A stretch of 64,000 nucleotides of DNA, taken from positions 810,501 through 874,500 of the forward strand of contig NZ_CP076620.1 in NCBI RefSeq assembly GCF_020911725.1, written 5' to 3'. This document shows, piece after piece, positions 54,901-62,570 of the stretch; position 1 is the first letter of the stretch, and each line of letters opens with the position of its first letter. The position numbers and the translations under genes are program-made. The notes under the pieces are model-generated. The model searched no databases and was not told the DNA's origin. It saw only the letters and a list, made by a program, of their open reading frames with translations. This stretch comes from Clostridium cadaveris (GTDB taxonomy: Bacteria > Bacillota > Clostridia > Clostridiales > Clostridiaceae).

Positions 54901-57497
54901 TTACCTTACAAGTTTCTAAGAATGGTTATGAGTGGACTAACTTAGATAACAAGACTTTAAGCAAAAATACTGATGCAAGATATATTCGCTTAATTAACTT
55001 AGGAGATTCAGAAGTAACTTTTGATATAAAGGAATTTAGAGTATCATCAAGAGAAATATCAAAACCAACAATAATCAAAAACAATATGGGAAAAATCCAT
55101 GCAGGAAAACCAGAAGATTTATTTGATAAGGATCGTACAACAGGTCTACAATTTGAAAGACATCAAACTAAAGGTGACCATATGATTATTGATTTAGGCC
55201 AAGAAATTGATTTGAATGAATTAAAAATAGTTGTTCATGATTCACATCAAGACTATCTAAGAGATGGTAAGGTTTATGCGTCAATAGATCAAGAAAATTG
55301 GGGAGATGCCATAATTCAAATAGGTGATCAAATAGCTAATACAACTGCTGATGACTCAACTATAAATGAAAGTTTCCCAGATCATGAAATTTCATACAAT
55401 GTAGCCAAAGCAACTGATATAAATAAAAAGGTTCGTTACTTAAAACTTGAAATAACACAATCTTATGGACATAGATGGACAAAAATAAATGAAATTGAAA
55501 TAAATGGTGGAGCATATATACCATCAGTAAATAACCCAACATTTAAATCAAACGTTTCAGATACTCAAGATGGATTATTTGAATACTTAGTAGATGGAAA
55601 TATAACTACAATGTTTATACCTTCTTCAGACAATGGGCAGCTTGTTTATTCGGTATCTGAAAACAATAAATCAAATCATATAAAGGTAATGCAAAATGCT
55701 AAGGTAATATCAAATGCTAAGGTAAGTGCAAGAATTTTATCTAACGATGGAAGCTCAAAATGGGTAACATTAGGTAAGTTAAATAAAGGTACAAATGAAT
55801 TTAATTTACCATCAGGTACTACTTTATTAGATGTCAAATTTGAGTGGAGTGGAGTTGTTCCAAATTTAGTAGAGCTGATGATTGATTCAGTTTCTGATAT
55901 TAATGTAGATAAAACAGAATTACAAAAATTAATAGACGAAAACTTAGATACTACAAATTGGACAACTGATTCAGCAAAAGTTTATAATGATGCTATAGAG
56001 ATTGCTAAGGAATTAGTTAGTAATTCCAACGTATCACAAGGAACTGTAGATAGCTCAGTAAAAGAAATAGAAAACGCAAAAGCAAACAAGAAATTAAAAG
56101 GAGATAGCTCACTTGTGCAAGCTGCGATAGATGCTGCTGAAACAGATGAAGCTAAATACACAGCTAAGACTTGGAAAGAGTATCAAAAGGCTCTAAATGC
56201 AGCTAAGAAAGCTATGGAAGATGTTAATAACTTATCAGAAGATGATGTTACTTCATTGATAGATGGACTTACAAAGGCTAAGGAAGCTTTAGTTTATAAT
56301 CCTACCAATAGAGAAGAAGCTGAGGTTGTACTAGAGGATATAACTATATTCATCAATACTATTACAAATCCAGAGAAGACTTATACAAAAAATTCATGGA
56401 AAGCATTAATCGATGCCAAAACTGAGTTAGAAAAGTTGATAGAATTAAATAAAACTAAACCTCAAGAACCAGCATTATTTGAAAAAGCAAAGAATGTAAT
56501 GCTAGAGGCAAAGAATTCTTTAGTAAATGTCACTTCATTAGTGTCAGCAATTGAAGAGTTTGAAGCAATAAATGATCCAAGTATATACACAGAAAAGTCT
56601 TATAAAGCTTACGAATCAGAAATTACAAAGGCTAAAGAGTTGTTAACAAATGGTGCTGTTGAAACTGTTGAAAAGGCATTAGAAAATATTGCTGTAGCTA
56701 AGAAAAATTTAGAATTAGTTGGCTCAAGTGAAAGTATTAAGGGCCTTATTAATGAGTTGAAGGCATTAAATAATGAAAACTATACTGCTAATTCATACAA
56801 GACATTAATGGATAAAGTAAATGAAATTGATGGTATGAACTTTAATGATATGACAGAAGAAGAATTGAAGAAGCTTGAAAATGAATTATTATCATTAAAG
56901 AATGATTTAGTTGATGTAACAGCATTACGTAAACAGGTTGAAATAGCAAATGGATTTGAAGCTGATTTATATACCAAATCCAGCTATGATGCATTGATGG
57001 AAGTTATAAAAGCTTCAAATGAAGAGTTTACATCTGGTACAACAGAAAGCATACAAAAATTAATTAATCAACTTGATGCTGCTATTAAAGCGCTAGAAGC
57101 TAGAGTGAATAATAAAGAACTTTCAGATTATATTAATGCTATTGAAGATCTTGATTTAAGTAAATACACAGATGAAAGTGTAGCTAAGTACAATGAAGCA
57201 TTATCAGCATTAAAAGCTATGTTAGAAAATGCAGAAAATATATCTGCTATAGAATTTGTACAGGCTAAAAATAATTTTGAGAATGCAAAAGCAGGCTTAG
57301 AATTAAAAGCTGATAAAGAGGATGAAGAGGATAACAACAATAGTAATAATAATGACAATAATAATGGCAACAATGGAGATAAACTTCCACAAACAGGTGG
57401 AGTAAGTACTAATGACATTATATTTACTGGATTTTTATTAATATCTTTAGGTGCGATGCTTATATACAATAAAAGATCAAAACTTAAAGAACAATAA
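51918..57497 (+). CDS. nagH: Cell-wall-anchored GH84 beta-N-acetylglucosaminidase/hyaluronidase
   Basis: A 1859-residue secreted protein. Signal peptide 1-30; GH20b-like domain 40-175; GH84 catalytic domain 180-460 (RGFIEGYYGIPWTNEDR, acid/base pair Asp302-Asp303 in GVLGDDVGN); helical linker to ~640; four or five discoidin/CBM32-like modules (~645-1320), seven FIVAR-like helical repeats (~1325-1810), an Asn/Asp linker and an LPQTGG sortase signal with membrane helix and basic tail. It trims GlcNAc from host glycans or hyaluronan at the cell surface; many GH84 enzymes are exo-acting. C. perfringens NagH (about 1630 aa) is the nearest characterised relative I know; this one has more repeats. 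GTG start after GGGGG. Confidence 0.94.
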   Translation: MKIKTKRLVSFLLTTALTLGMVQTSVVNASPVAEKNNQQEEYEIYPKPHEVNYLGDEFVIRKDVNVVYDSTIDKATKNRMTEILKLKEKNITESNAVVDGKTNILVGTHSSDEYVDNYVKNNYEIDESVFEKIDSYYTIAKNGEIIILGKNTDAAFYGITTLKHIFNQMDGSTIKNFEIKDYADTAIRGFIEGYYGIPWTNEDRMSLMKFGGEFKMTSYIFAPKDDLYHTRKWRELYPADQLAEIEKMVKVGIESKTRFVWTAHPFMGGFNANDFEGEMKKLIAKFEQLYSVGVRQFGVLGDDVGNLNKKIITDMMNRLSEWGKAKGDVYDWVFCPAGYNASWQGDYSELNVYDKDFPKNVQIFWTGNSVCAPIIQNTLDNFRRNRAEEGKTRRSPLFWLNWPVNDINMSRLMMGKGSLLHTDINIEDLAGVVTNPMQDAEPSKVAIFAVSDYSWNVKGFNEDKSWKDSFKYVDSDASEALHTIAKHTSDPAPNGHGLVLGESEEIKPLLDEFTNKLKAKESVTETGAKLLNEMDTIIKACNEFVKASTNKRMVEQITPFANSLKDLSSAIKFFIQSSMDLESNNKDSAVQNFAEGTTLYENSKKHERPVINGVKKAQPGSKRLVPFVESVRNTISEKINEIVNSGQEKLELTAETNISNVYQGKIENIIDGKNDTYIWNGVYEAKDQYYQVNLSKPTTIYGVDILNGNNGKPEDTFGHAKVQYTTDGNTWKDMNNKTYGPYAVNVKISNVEINDVVGVRYICTATDNGRKWPAMREFRLLTTPPVEAPTFTSEVIRTTDGWGIYSGKDVDMLDGNENTGVHYRVRQGGNPADSTIAGDYVGVKLSEPIVLGKIKILQGPSASSGDYFKNATLEYSLNGTDYKEIKQCVNERDIEIDLSNQNIEAQYVRLRNNQNQHNWIGFREFQVNAKINHNGKVYTNVENYKDHPADYFNDNASMVELNNITLGSNQYIGLKLDRIHELTEVIAKGNGLDKVTLQVSKNGYEWTNLDNKTLSKNTDARYIRLINLGDSEVTFDIKEFRVSSREISKPTIIKNNMGKIHAGKPEDLFDKDRTTGLQFERHQTKGDHMIIDLGQEIDLNELKIVVHDSHQDYLRDGKVYASIDQENWGDAIIQIGDQIANTTADDSTINESFPDHEISYNVAKATDINKKVRYLKLEITQSYGHRWTKINEIEINGGAYIPSVNNPTFKSNVSDTQDGLFEYLVDGNITTMFIPSSDNGQLVYSVSENNKSNHIKVMQNAKVISNAKVSARILSNDGSSKWVTLGKLNKGTNEFNLPSGTTLLDVKFEWSGVVPNLVELMIDSVSDINVDKTELQKLIDENLDTTNWTTDSAKVYNDAIEIAKELVSNSNVSQGTVDSSVKEIENAKANKKLKGDSSLVQAAIDAAETDEAKYTAKTWKEYQKALNAAKKAMEDVNNLSEDDVTSLIDGLTKAKEALVYNPTNREEAEVVLEDITIFINTITNPEKTYTKNSWKALIDAKTELEKLIELNKTKPQEPALFEKAKNVMLEAKNSLVNVTSLVSAIEEFEAINDPSIYTEKSYKAYESEITKAKELLTNGAVETVEKALENIAVAKKNLELVGSSESIKGLINELKALNNENYTANSYKTLMDKVNEIDGMNFNDMTEEELKKLENELLSLKNDLVDVTALRKQVEIANGFEADLYTKSSYDALMEVIKASNEEFTSGTTESIQKLINQLDAAIKALEARVNNKELSDYINAIEDLDLSKYTDESVAKYNEALSALKAMLENAENISAIEFVQAKNNFENAKAGLELKADKEDEEDNNNSNNNDNNNGNNGDKLPQTGGVSTNDIIFTGFLLISLGAMLIYNKRSKLKEQ

Positions 57498-57551
57498 AAT
57501 TATAAATGGTTAAATGATGTCATAAAAATAAAATCATATATTTAATTTAAA

Positions 57552-57598
57552 GGCAGGGATTACCTTAAGATAACATGATCTTATGGGGAATCTCTGCC
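57552..57598 (+). terminator. Hairpin after nagH
   Basis: GGCAGGGATTACCTTAAGAT pairs with GATCTTATGGGGAATC..CTGCC nearly end to end. No strong T-run follows, but its place 55 bp after the stop supports termination or mRNA protection. Confidence 0.7.
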
Positions 57599-57609
57599 AT
57601 AAATTTATA

Positions 57610-57650
57610 TTGACAAAAGTATTTTGGTTTAATATAATTAAATTGAATCA
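57610..57650 (+). promoter_or_regulatory. ohrR promoter with OhrR-like operator
   Basis: TTGACA at 57610 and TATAAT at 57633 with a 17-bp spacer form a consensus promoter. ATAATTAAATTGA over the -10 resembles the OhrR box (ACAATTNAATTGT), and CAAATTGAATTT nearby is a second half-site. Confidence 0.7.
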
Positions 57651-57682
57651 AATTGAATTTAAAAAAATAAAAGAGGTCTATT

Positions 57683-58114
57683 ATGAGTAAATATGAAAAA
57701 TTGAAGTTAGAGAATCAATTATGTTTTTCATTGTATGCAGCTTCAAGAGAAGTAATAAAAGTTTATAAGCCATTATTAGATAAGTATGGGCTTACATATA
57801 CCCAGTATATTGTAATGTTAGTAGTATGGGAGCATGAAAAAATAACAGTTAAAGAAATGGGGCAAAAACTTCATTTGGATTCGGGAACCCTTACTCCTGT
57901 TTTAAAAAAGCTTTTTTCAATGGAATTAATAAATAAATATAGAGATGTAAATGATGATAGAGTTGTTATTGTTGAAGTAACGCAAAAGGGAAAAGAGCTA
58001 AAAGATGAAATCTTAGAGGTTCCAGAGCAAATGTATTGTAAATTTGACGGAAATGTTGAAGAAGCAATAGAACTTAAAAAAATGTTAGATAAATTATTAT
58101 TAAGATTCAAATAG
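57683..58114 (+). CDS. ohrR: OhrR-type organic peroxide sensor (MarR family)
   Basis: A 143-residue regulator with the OhrR sensing Cys in NQLCFSLYAASREVIKVY (about residue 14), the conserved YKPLLDKYGLTYTQYIVM, and the recognition segment LHLDSGTLTPVLKKL. Peroxide oxidises the Cys and releases DNA. Its promoter carries an OhrR-like box. The likely target is the glutathione peroxidase gene 143 bp downstream; no ohr gene is in the window. Confidence 0.93.
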   Translation: MSKYEKLKLENQLCFSLYAASREVIKVYKPLLDKYGLTYTQYIVMLVVWEHEKITVKEMGQKLHLDSGTLTPVLKKLFSMELINKYRDVNDDRVVIVEVTQKGKELKDEILEVPEQMYCKFDGNVEEAIELKKMLDKLLLRFK

Positions 58115-58125
58115 GTATTTACTAA

Positions 58126-58170
58126 ATTACACGTTTAGTTTAAAAATCAATTCTAAATTAAACGTGTAAT
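58126..58170. other. Dyad between ohrR and gpx
   Basis: ATTACACGTTTAGTTT and AAATTAAACGTGTAAT form a 15-bp imperfect inverted repeat with a 13-base loop. There is no T-run, so it is a hairpin of uncertain role or a regulatory dyad for the peroxidase gene. Confidence 0.5.
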
Positions 58171-58257
58171 CAGTAGATGCTATTATTTTAAGATAATTAA
58201 TTGAGTTAAATTAAATTTACATAAATTAAAATTTATTAAAGAAGGGAATAAGATAAT

Positions 58258-58734
58258 ATGAAATTTTATGATTTTTCAGCTAAAAAGATGAATGGACAAG
58301 AAGTGAACATGGATAGCTTTAAAGGAAAAGTTGTACTAGTAGTAAACACAGCAAGTAAGTGTGGTTTAACACCTCAATTTACAGAGCTAGAGGAATTAAA
58401 TAAAAAGTATAAAGAATATGGGTTAGAGGTTTTGGGATTTCCATGTAATCAATTTGCTAATCAAGATAATGGAAGTAATGATGAGATACAAGAATTTTGT
58501 TCTTTAAACTATGGCGTTACTTTTACTATGTTTCAAAAGATTGAAGTAAATGGGGAAAATGTTCATCCATTATATAAATTTTTAAAGAATGAGAAAAAGG
58601 GATTATTAAGCAAGGAAATTAAATGGAACTTTACAAAATTTCTAATTGATTCTCAAGGTAATGTAGTTAAAAGATATGCCCCTACAGTAAAACCATTAAA
58701 AATAGAAGATGATATTAAATCATTATTAAAATAG
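58258..58734 (+). CDS. Glutathione/thioredoxin peroxidase (GPx family)
   Basis: A 158-residue peroxidase, cytoplasmic. The catalytic Cys is in [11 protein letters not shown] (about residue 36), Gln and Cys in [11 protein letters not shown] (about 70), and Trp in [12 protein letters not shown]. The tetrad is complete. It uses Cys rather than selenocysteine; with no glutathione in most clostridia it probably takes electrons from thioredoxin. It is downstream of ohrR and likely induced by organic peroxides. A damaged second copy follows directly. Confidence 0.95.
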   Translation: MKFYDFSAKKMNGQEVNMDSFKGKVVLVVNTASKCGLTPQFTELEELNKKYKEYGLEVLGFPCNQFANQDNGSNDEIQEFCSLNYGVTFTMFQKIEVNGENVHPLYKFLKNEKKGLLSKEIKWNFTKFLIDSQGNVVKRYAPTVKPLKIEDDIKSLLK

Positions 58735-58741
58735 TTTAATA

Positions 58742-58890
58742 AAATTAATAGTAAATACAGCAAGTGGTTGTTGATTTACACCACAATATGAAGGTCTACA
58801 AAAGCTTTACGATGGGTATAAAGATAAAGGATTTGAAATATTAGATTTTCCTTGCAATCAATTATTATGATGAAATAAAGAAAATTAGAT
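58742..58890 (+). pseudogene. Remnant of a second GPx gene
   Basis: Starting 8 bp after the intact gene, one frame reads KLIVNTASGC, stop, [15 protein letters not shown], then [13 protein letters not shown], stop; another frame continues with DEIKKI. This is the core of a GPx protein missing its start, with a TGA at the Gly after the catalytic Cys, a deletion of about eight codons after CNQ and a frameshift. The C-terminal half is gone. It is probably a decayed tandem or paralogous copy; its wording ([17 protein letters not shown]) differs from the intact neighbour, so it is not a recent duplicate. Confidence 0.85.
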
Positions 58891-58931
58891 CCTTTGAGAT
58901 AATGATTTTATCTTAAAGGATCTTTAGTTTT
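58888..58931. terminator. Terminator after the GPx remnant
   Basis: GATCCTTTGAGATAA pairs with TTATCTTAAAGGATC around a 5-base loop, then TTTAGTTTT. It probably also serves the convergent MBL gene. Confidence 0.88.
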
Positions 58932-58943
58932 AATTATACAAAT

Positions 58944-59765
58944 TTATATTTCAAAATTGCATCCAAGTGCAAGATATTTTATTTGATTTCCCAAAATTGA
59001 TTGGAGGGTTTCAAATGGCTTCTTGCCAGTACAATGGCATGTGTAGTAATTAGTAGAGCGCTTTTTAAGTTCTTTTCCGATAGCCTCTATAAGCTCCGGC
59101 TTCTCTGTTGAAAGGGTAGCAGGATTTGATAGATGAAAGCCTGAAATTACATAATCAAGCTCTTTGCCGCATATGTTTTCAGCTTTTTCTAGTATATTTA
59201 CTATACCATTATGAGCGCATCCGGCAAGCAGTACATTTTTATTTCCCTCATGGATTATCAAGCTCTGCTCGTGTTGGAAGGAATCTACAGTAAAATCTTC
59301 ACAAGATTTTTCGTATAGAGAGCTGTTTGTTTCTGAACATAAAATATGATTTGTTATGTCAGAAAATAACTGAAGCTCATCATCTATTTTAAAATTATCT
59401 TTAGTAAATATTATTCTATTATTATCTTTTAAAGTTTTATTAAGACCTATGTATTTCTTTACGCCTAATCTTTTAGAGTAGTAGTCACCAAAGGCCATAT
59501 TATGAATGTATATTTTCGCTTTATCATTATTTTGCATAAACGTTTCAAGACCACCGCCATGATCATAGTGTCCGTGAGATATTATAACAGTGTCTATATC
59601 TGATATATTTACGCCAATCTTTGAAGCATTTCTTAAAAATAGGTCATTTGGACCTAAATCAAATAAAATCTTATGTTTCTCTGTTTCAATATAGATGCAC
59701 AGGCCATGTTTAGTTTTTAAAGAAAGGGATATGGTTGTGTTTTCAACAAGTGGTATGATTTTCAT
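58944..59765 (-). CDS. MBL-fold metallohydrolase (COG1237 type)
   Basis: A 273-residue metallo-beta-lactamase-fold protein. Metal motif ISHGHYDHGGGLE near residue 65, a second His in GCAHNGIVNILEKA near 180, and SGFHLSNPA followed by THCTGKKP-like YTCHCTGKKPF near 250. The family is annotated as 7,8-dihydropterin-6-methyl-4-(beta-D-ribofuranosyl)-aminobenzene-phosphate synthase, but most bacterial members have no proven substrate. Next to a TipA-like MerR gene in the same direction, with a 97-bp gap. Confidence 0.88.
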   Translation of the reverse strand: MKIIPLVENTTISLSLKTKHGLCIYIETEKHKILFDLGPNDLFLRNASKIGVNISDIDTVIISHGHYDHGGGLETFMQNNDKAKIYIHNMAFGDYYSKRLGVKKYIGLNKTLKDNNRIIFTKDNFKIDDELQLFSDITNHILCSETNSSLYEKSCEDFTVDSFQHEQSLIIHEGNKNVLLAGCAHNGIVNILEKAENICGKELDYVISGFHLSNPATLSTEKPELIEAIGKELKKRSTNYYTCHCTGKKPFETLQSILGNQIKYLALGCNFEI

Positions 59766-59862
59766 AAAGTACCCCCATATTATTAAATTTTATATCATAA
59801 ATTCATAATAAACATGAATTATAATAATTATATCAAATATAAGTAAAATGGTGCAAATAAAC

Positions 59863-60582
59863 CTAAAATCTAAAGGGTAGGCATTTTTCGGTATTACAAA
59901 CACTATTCGTTCCAATTATTTGTTTAACCTCAAATGAATCCAATGGATATTTTTTCTTATCACTTAACTTTTTTTCAATTATTTCTACTCGTTTTGCAAA
60001 GGCCTCGCCAACTTCTTTACTTGGAGGATTGTTCATAGCTTTAAGTGCACTATCTTTATCTCCATACCACTCTACCATTTTCTGATAACCTTTCTGCATA
60101 TCCTCTTTTGAACAACGCTCCACATAATGTTTTTGCCACTGTTCAATTCCTCCAAATTCCTGTATAATGCTTTCCTTCATAATATCTGGCATATGATCAA
60201 GTGTTGTTTGACATAGTTCTTCAATTTCTGTCTTTGTAAATATTGTGAAATCCATATTATTTTCTCCTTTTATAATATTATCAATAACGGAAATCAGGTG
60301 TTCCATTCGCTCTTTTTTTACAACTAGCATTTTCCGCTGCATTTGCAGAATCTTATTTCTATCAAGAGTAGGATTGCATATAATAGCTTTGATTTCTTTC
60401 AAAGGAATATCAAATTCTCTAAAAAATAATATCTGTTGTAATGTTTCCAAGGCTTTATCGTCATAAAGTCTGTATCCAGCATCACTTTTATTTGTAGGGT
60501 GCAAAAGTCCAATCTCATCATAATAGTGAAGTGTGCGCACACTAATACCCGTCAAATCTGATATTTCCTTTACTGTTTTCAT
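59863..60582 (-). CDS. MerR-family regulator with TipAS-like domain
   Basis: A 239-residue activator. The MerR winged helix fills residues 1-70 (VKEISDLTGISVRTLHYYDEIGLL, GYRLYDDKALETLQQI), a coiled coil spans 75-110, and the rest is a TipAS-type antibiotic-binding domain (GIEQWQKHYVERCSKEDMQ and following). Such proteins activate their own promoter on binding thiopeptides or other drugs. Its own promoter has the stretched 19-bp spacer typical of MerR targets. It ends with two Cys (NSVCNTEKC), which may be lineage-specific. Confidence 0.9.
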   Translation of the reverse strand: MKTVKEISDLTGISVRTLHYYDEIGLLHPTNKSDAGYRLYDDKALETLQQILFFREFDIPLKEIKAIICNPTLDRNKILQMQRKMLVVKKERMEHLISVIDNIIKGENNMDFTIFTKTEIEELCQTTLDHMPDIMKESIIQEFGGIEQWQKHYVERCSKEDMQKGYQKMVEWYGDKDSALKAMNNPPSKEVGEAFAKRVEIIEKKLSDKKKYPLDSFEVKQIIGTNSVCNTEKCLPFRF

Positions 60583-60614
60583 TAGCTTATATCCTCCTTG
60601 TCTTTGATAAGATT

Positions 60615-60645
60615 ATTTTAACCTATGACGTTCCGTTATGGTCAA
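60615..60645 (-). promoter_or_regulatory. MerR-type promoter with 19-bp spacer
   Basis: On the minus strand TTGACC and TAAAAT are separated by 19 bp, and the spacer contains a dyad around CATAACGGAACGTCATAG. Overlong spacers with a central dyad are the hallmark of MerR-activated promoters, here probably autoregulation. Confidence 0.8.
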
Positions 60646-60703
60646 GAACTTTTAGTAATTATTTTTATTTCTCAAAATTATTATTTTTTATAAGTAAAAG
60701 TAA

Positions 60704-60737
60704 TGAGGCTATAGCATTAATCAATGCTATAGCCTCA
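60704..60737. terminator. Terminator of the hydrogenase operon
   Basis: TGAGGCTATAGCATT and AATGCTATAGCCTCA form a perfect 15-bp stem with a 4-base loop, 46 bp after the hydA stop on the minus strand. The T-rich tail is moderate. Confidence 0.88.
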
Positions 60738-60782
60738 TAAAATATTTAACTAATAGAAGTTACATCAGATCTTCTTAATATT

Positions 60783-62543
60783 TTATTCTTCTAGATATGA
60801 GAAGTCATATACTTTTTTTCTAGCTGTATAGTGAGTGTGAAGAAGTTCATGAGATAATTCGCTTAAAGGAGATCCTAGATATTCGTTATATAAAGTTACG
60901 ATATCTGGGTTCTCGTGTGACTTTCTTATAGCAGAGCTGTTATCAATGTCATAAAGAGCATCCATACGAAGTTTCTTTATATCTACTATAGTTGTTACAG
61001 GTTGTCCGCCGCCTCCAATGCACCCACCAGGACATGCCATTATTTCTATAAATGTATAAGGGGTTTCCCCAGCTTTTACACCTTCCATAAGTTTACGTGC
61101 ATTTAATAATCCGTGGGCGATAGCTACTTTAATTTCTTTATCTCCAAGCTTTATAGAGGCTTCTTTAATTCCTTCATATCCTCGAACATCTATAAAGTCA
61201 AGCTTCTTTAGTTCCTTACCAGTATAAACTTCATAAACTGTTCTAAGAGCAGCTTCCATAACACCACCACTAGTTCCAAATATAGCACCAGCACCAGTTC
61301 CAAGCCCAAGAGGACTATCAAATTCAGTAGATGGTAGGTCTACGAATTTTAAACCAACATATTTAATCATCTTTATAAGTTCTCTAGTAGTTATTACTAT
61401 ATCAACATCTGGTATTCCATCATGTTCCATTTCTGGGCGTGTAGCCTCATACTTTTTAGCGGTGCAAGGCATTATAGAAACAGTTACTATATCATGAGGA
61501 TCAATACCAGTTTTTTTAGCATAATAACTCTTGGAAACTGCACCAAACATTTGTTGAGGAGATTTTGCTGTAGATAAATGTTCTAGAAGGTCTCCAAAAT
61601 TCTTTTCCATGAAATTAATCCATCCTGGTGAACAAGAAGTTATCATTGGAAGTGTTCCACCATTTTTTATTCTATCCAATAACTCTGAACCTTCCTCCAT
61701 TATTGTAAGGTCGGCAGCAAAATTTGTATCAAACACTTTGTCAAAACCAAGCATTTTCAAAGCTGTAACAAGTTTTCCTGTAGCTATTGTTCCTGGTTTT
61801 AAACCAAGTGAATCTCCTAAGGCAACTCTTACTGCAGGAGCAACTTGAACTATTACATGCTTTTTAGGGTCATGCATTGCTTCCCATACTCGTTGAGTAT
61901 CATCAAGTTCTACTATGGCCCCAACAGGACAAACTACGCTACATTGACCACAGAAGGTACAATCTGTATCTTCAAGAGGTTTATTGTATGCAGTTGTAAC
62001 CATGAAATTGCTTGAACGATTAGAATATGTTAAGGCACTTATTCCTTGAACTTCTTTACAAACCTTAACGCATCTTCCACATTTAACACATTTAGAAAGA
62101 TCGCGTACTATGCTTGGATTCTTTATCTGCATAGGCTGTTTAACATTTACAGAAGGAAGAGTAGGTCTTAAAATATTAAAACGGCTGCAGAGATCTTGAA
62201 GCTCACAATTTTGGTTTCTTGCACAAGATAAGCAGTTTTGGCCATGATTTGCGAGAATAAGTTCTAATATACCAACTTGAGTATCTCTAACTCTTTTTGT
62301 ATCAGTATGAACTTCAATACCTTCCCATACGACTGTTGAGCAAGCAGCAAGTAATTTTCTACTTCCTACAACTTCAACAACACACATCCTGCAATGAGCT
62401 TTTACAGTTTGGTCAGGATGATAACAAAGATGAGGGATATCTATATGGATAAGCTTTGCTGCTTCAATTATAGTAGTACCAGCTTCAACTTTTAAAGGAA
62501 TATTATTTATTTTGATATTTACCATCTTTTTTTCAGATTGCAT
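60783..62543 (-). CDS. hydA: [FeFe] hydrogenase catalytic subunit (bifurcating HydA type)
   Basis: A 586-residue hydrogenase: N-terminal [2Fe-2S] domain (CYHPDQTVKAHCRMC), His/Cys cluster region CARNQNCELQDLC, two [4Fe-4S] motifs (CVKCGRCVKVC, CTFCGQCSVVC), and the H-cluster with TSCSPGWI, MPCTAKKYE and MACPGGCIGGG. With HydB and HydC it should form the electron-bifurcating NADH/ferredoxin hydrogenase that makes or takes up H2. ATG 62543 has AGGTG 7 bp upstream; ATG 62549 is too close. It follows hydB by 27 bp. Confidence 0.96.
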   Translation of the reverse strand: MQSEKKMVNIKINNIPLKVEAGTTIIEAAKLIHIDIPHLCYHPDQTVKAHCRMCVVEVVGSRKLLAACSTVVWEGIEVHTDTKRVRDTQVGILELILANHGQNCLSCARNQNCELQDLCSRFNILRPTLPSVNVKQPMQIKNPSIVRDLSKCVKCGRCVKVCKEVQGISALTYSNRSSNFMVTTAYNKPLEDTDCTFCGQCSVVCPVGAIVELDDTQRVWEAMHDPKKHVIVQVAPAVRVALGDSLGLKPGTIATGKLVTALKMLGFDKVFDTNFAADLTIMEEGSELLDRIKNGGTLPMITSCSPGWINFMEKNFGDLLEHLSTAKSPQQMFGAVSKSYYAKKTGIDPHDIVTVSIMPCTAKKYEATRPEMEHDGIPDVDIVITTRELIKMIKYVGLKFVDLPSTEFDSPLGLGTGAGAIFGTSGGVMEAALRTVYEVYTGKELKKLDFIDVRGYEGIKEASIKLGDKEIKVAIAHGLLNARKLMEGVKAGETPYTFIEIMACPGGCIGGGGQPVTTIVDIKKLRMDALYDIDNSSAIRKSHENPDIVTLYNEYLGSPLSELSHELLHTHYTARKKVYDFSYLEE

Positions 62544-62570
62544 GAACATACACCTCGTTTCATATATTAA

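Noticed and set aside
57301..57380. Low-complexity Asn/Asp-rich DNA near the end of nagH as a repeat expansion
   Set aside because: It is a normal wall-spanning linker before the LPQTG signal and contains no regular DNA repeat unit.
58772..58774. TGA in the second GPx copy as selenocysteine
   Set aside because: The TGA is one codon after the catalytic Cys, at the usual Gly, and the gene also has a deletion, a frameshift and no start or C-terminus.
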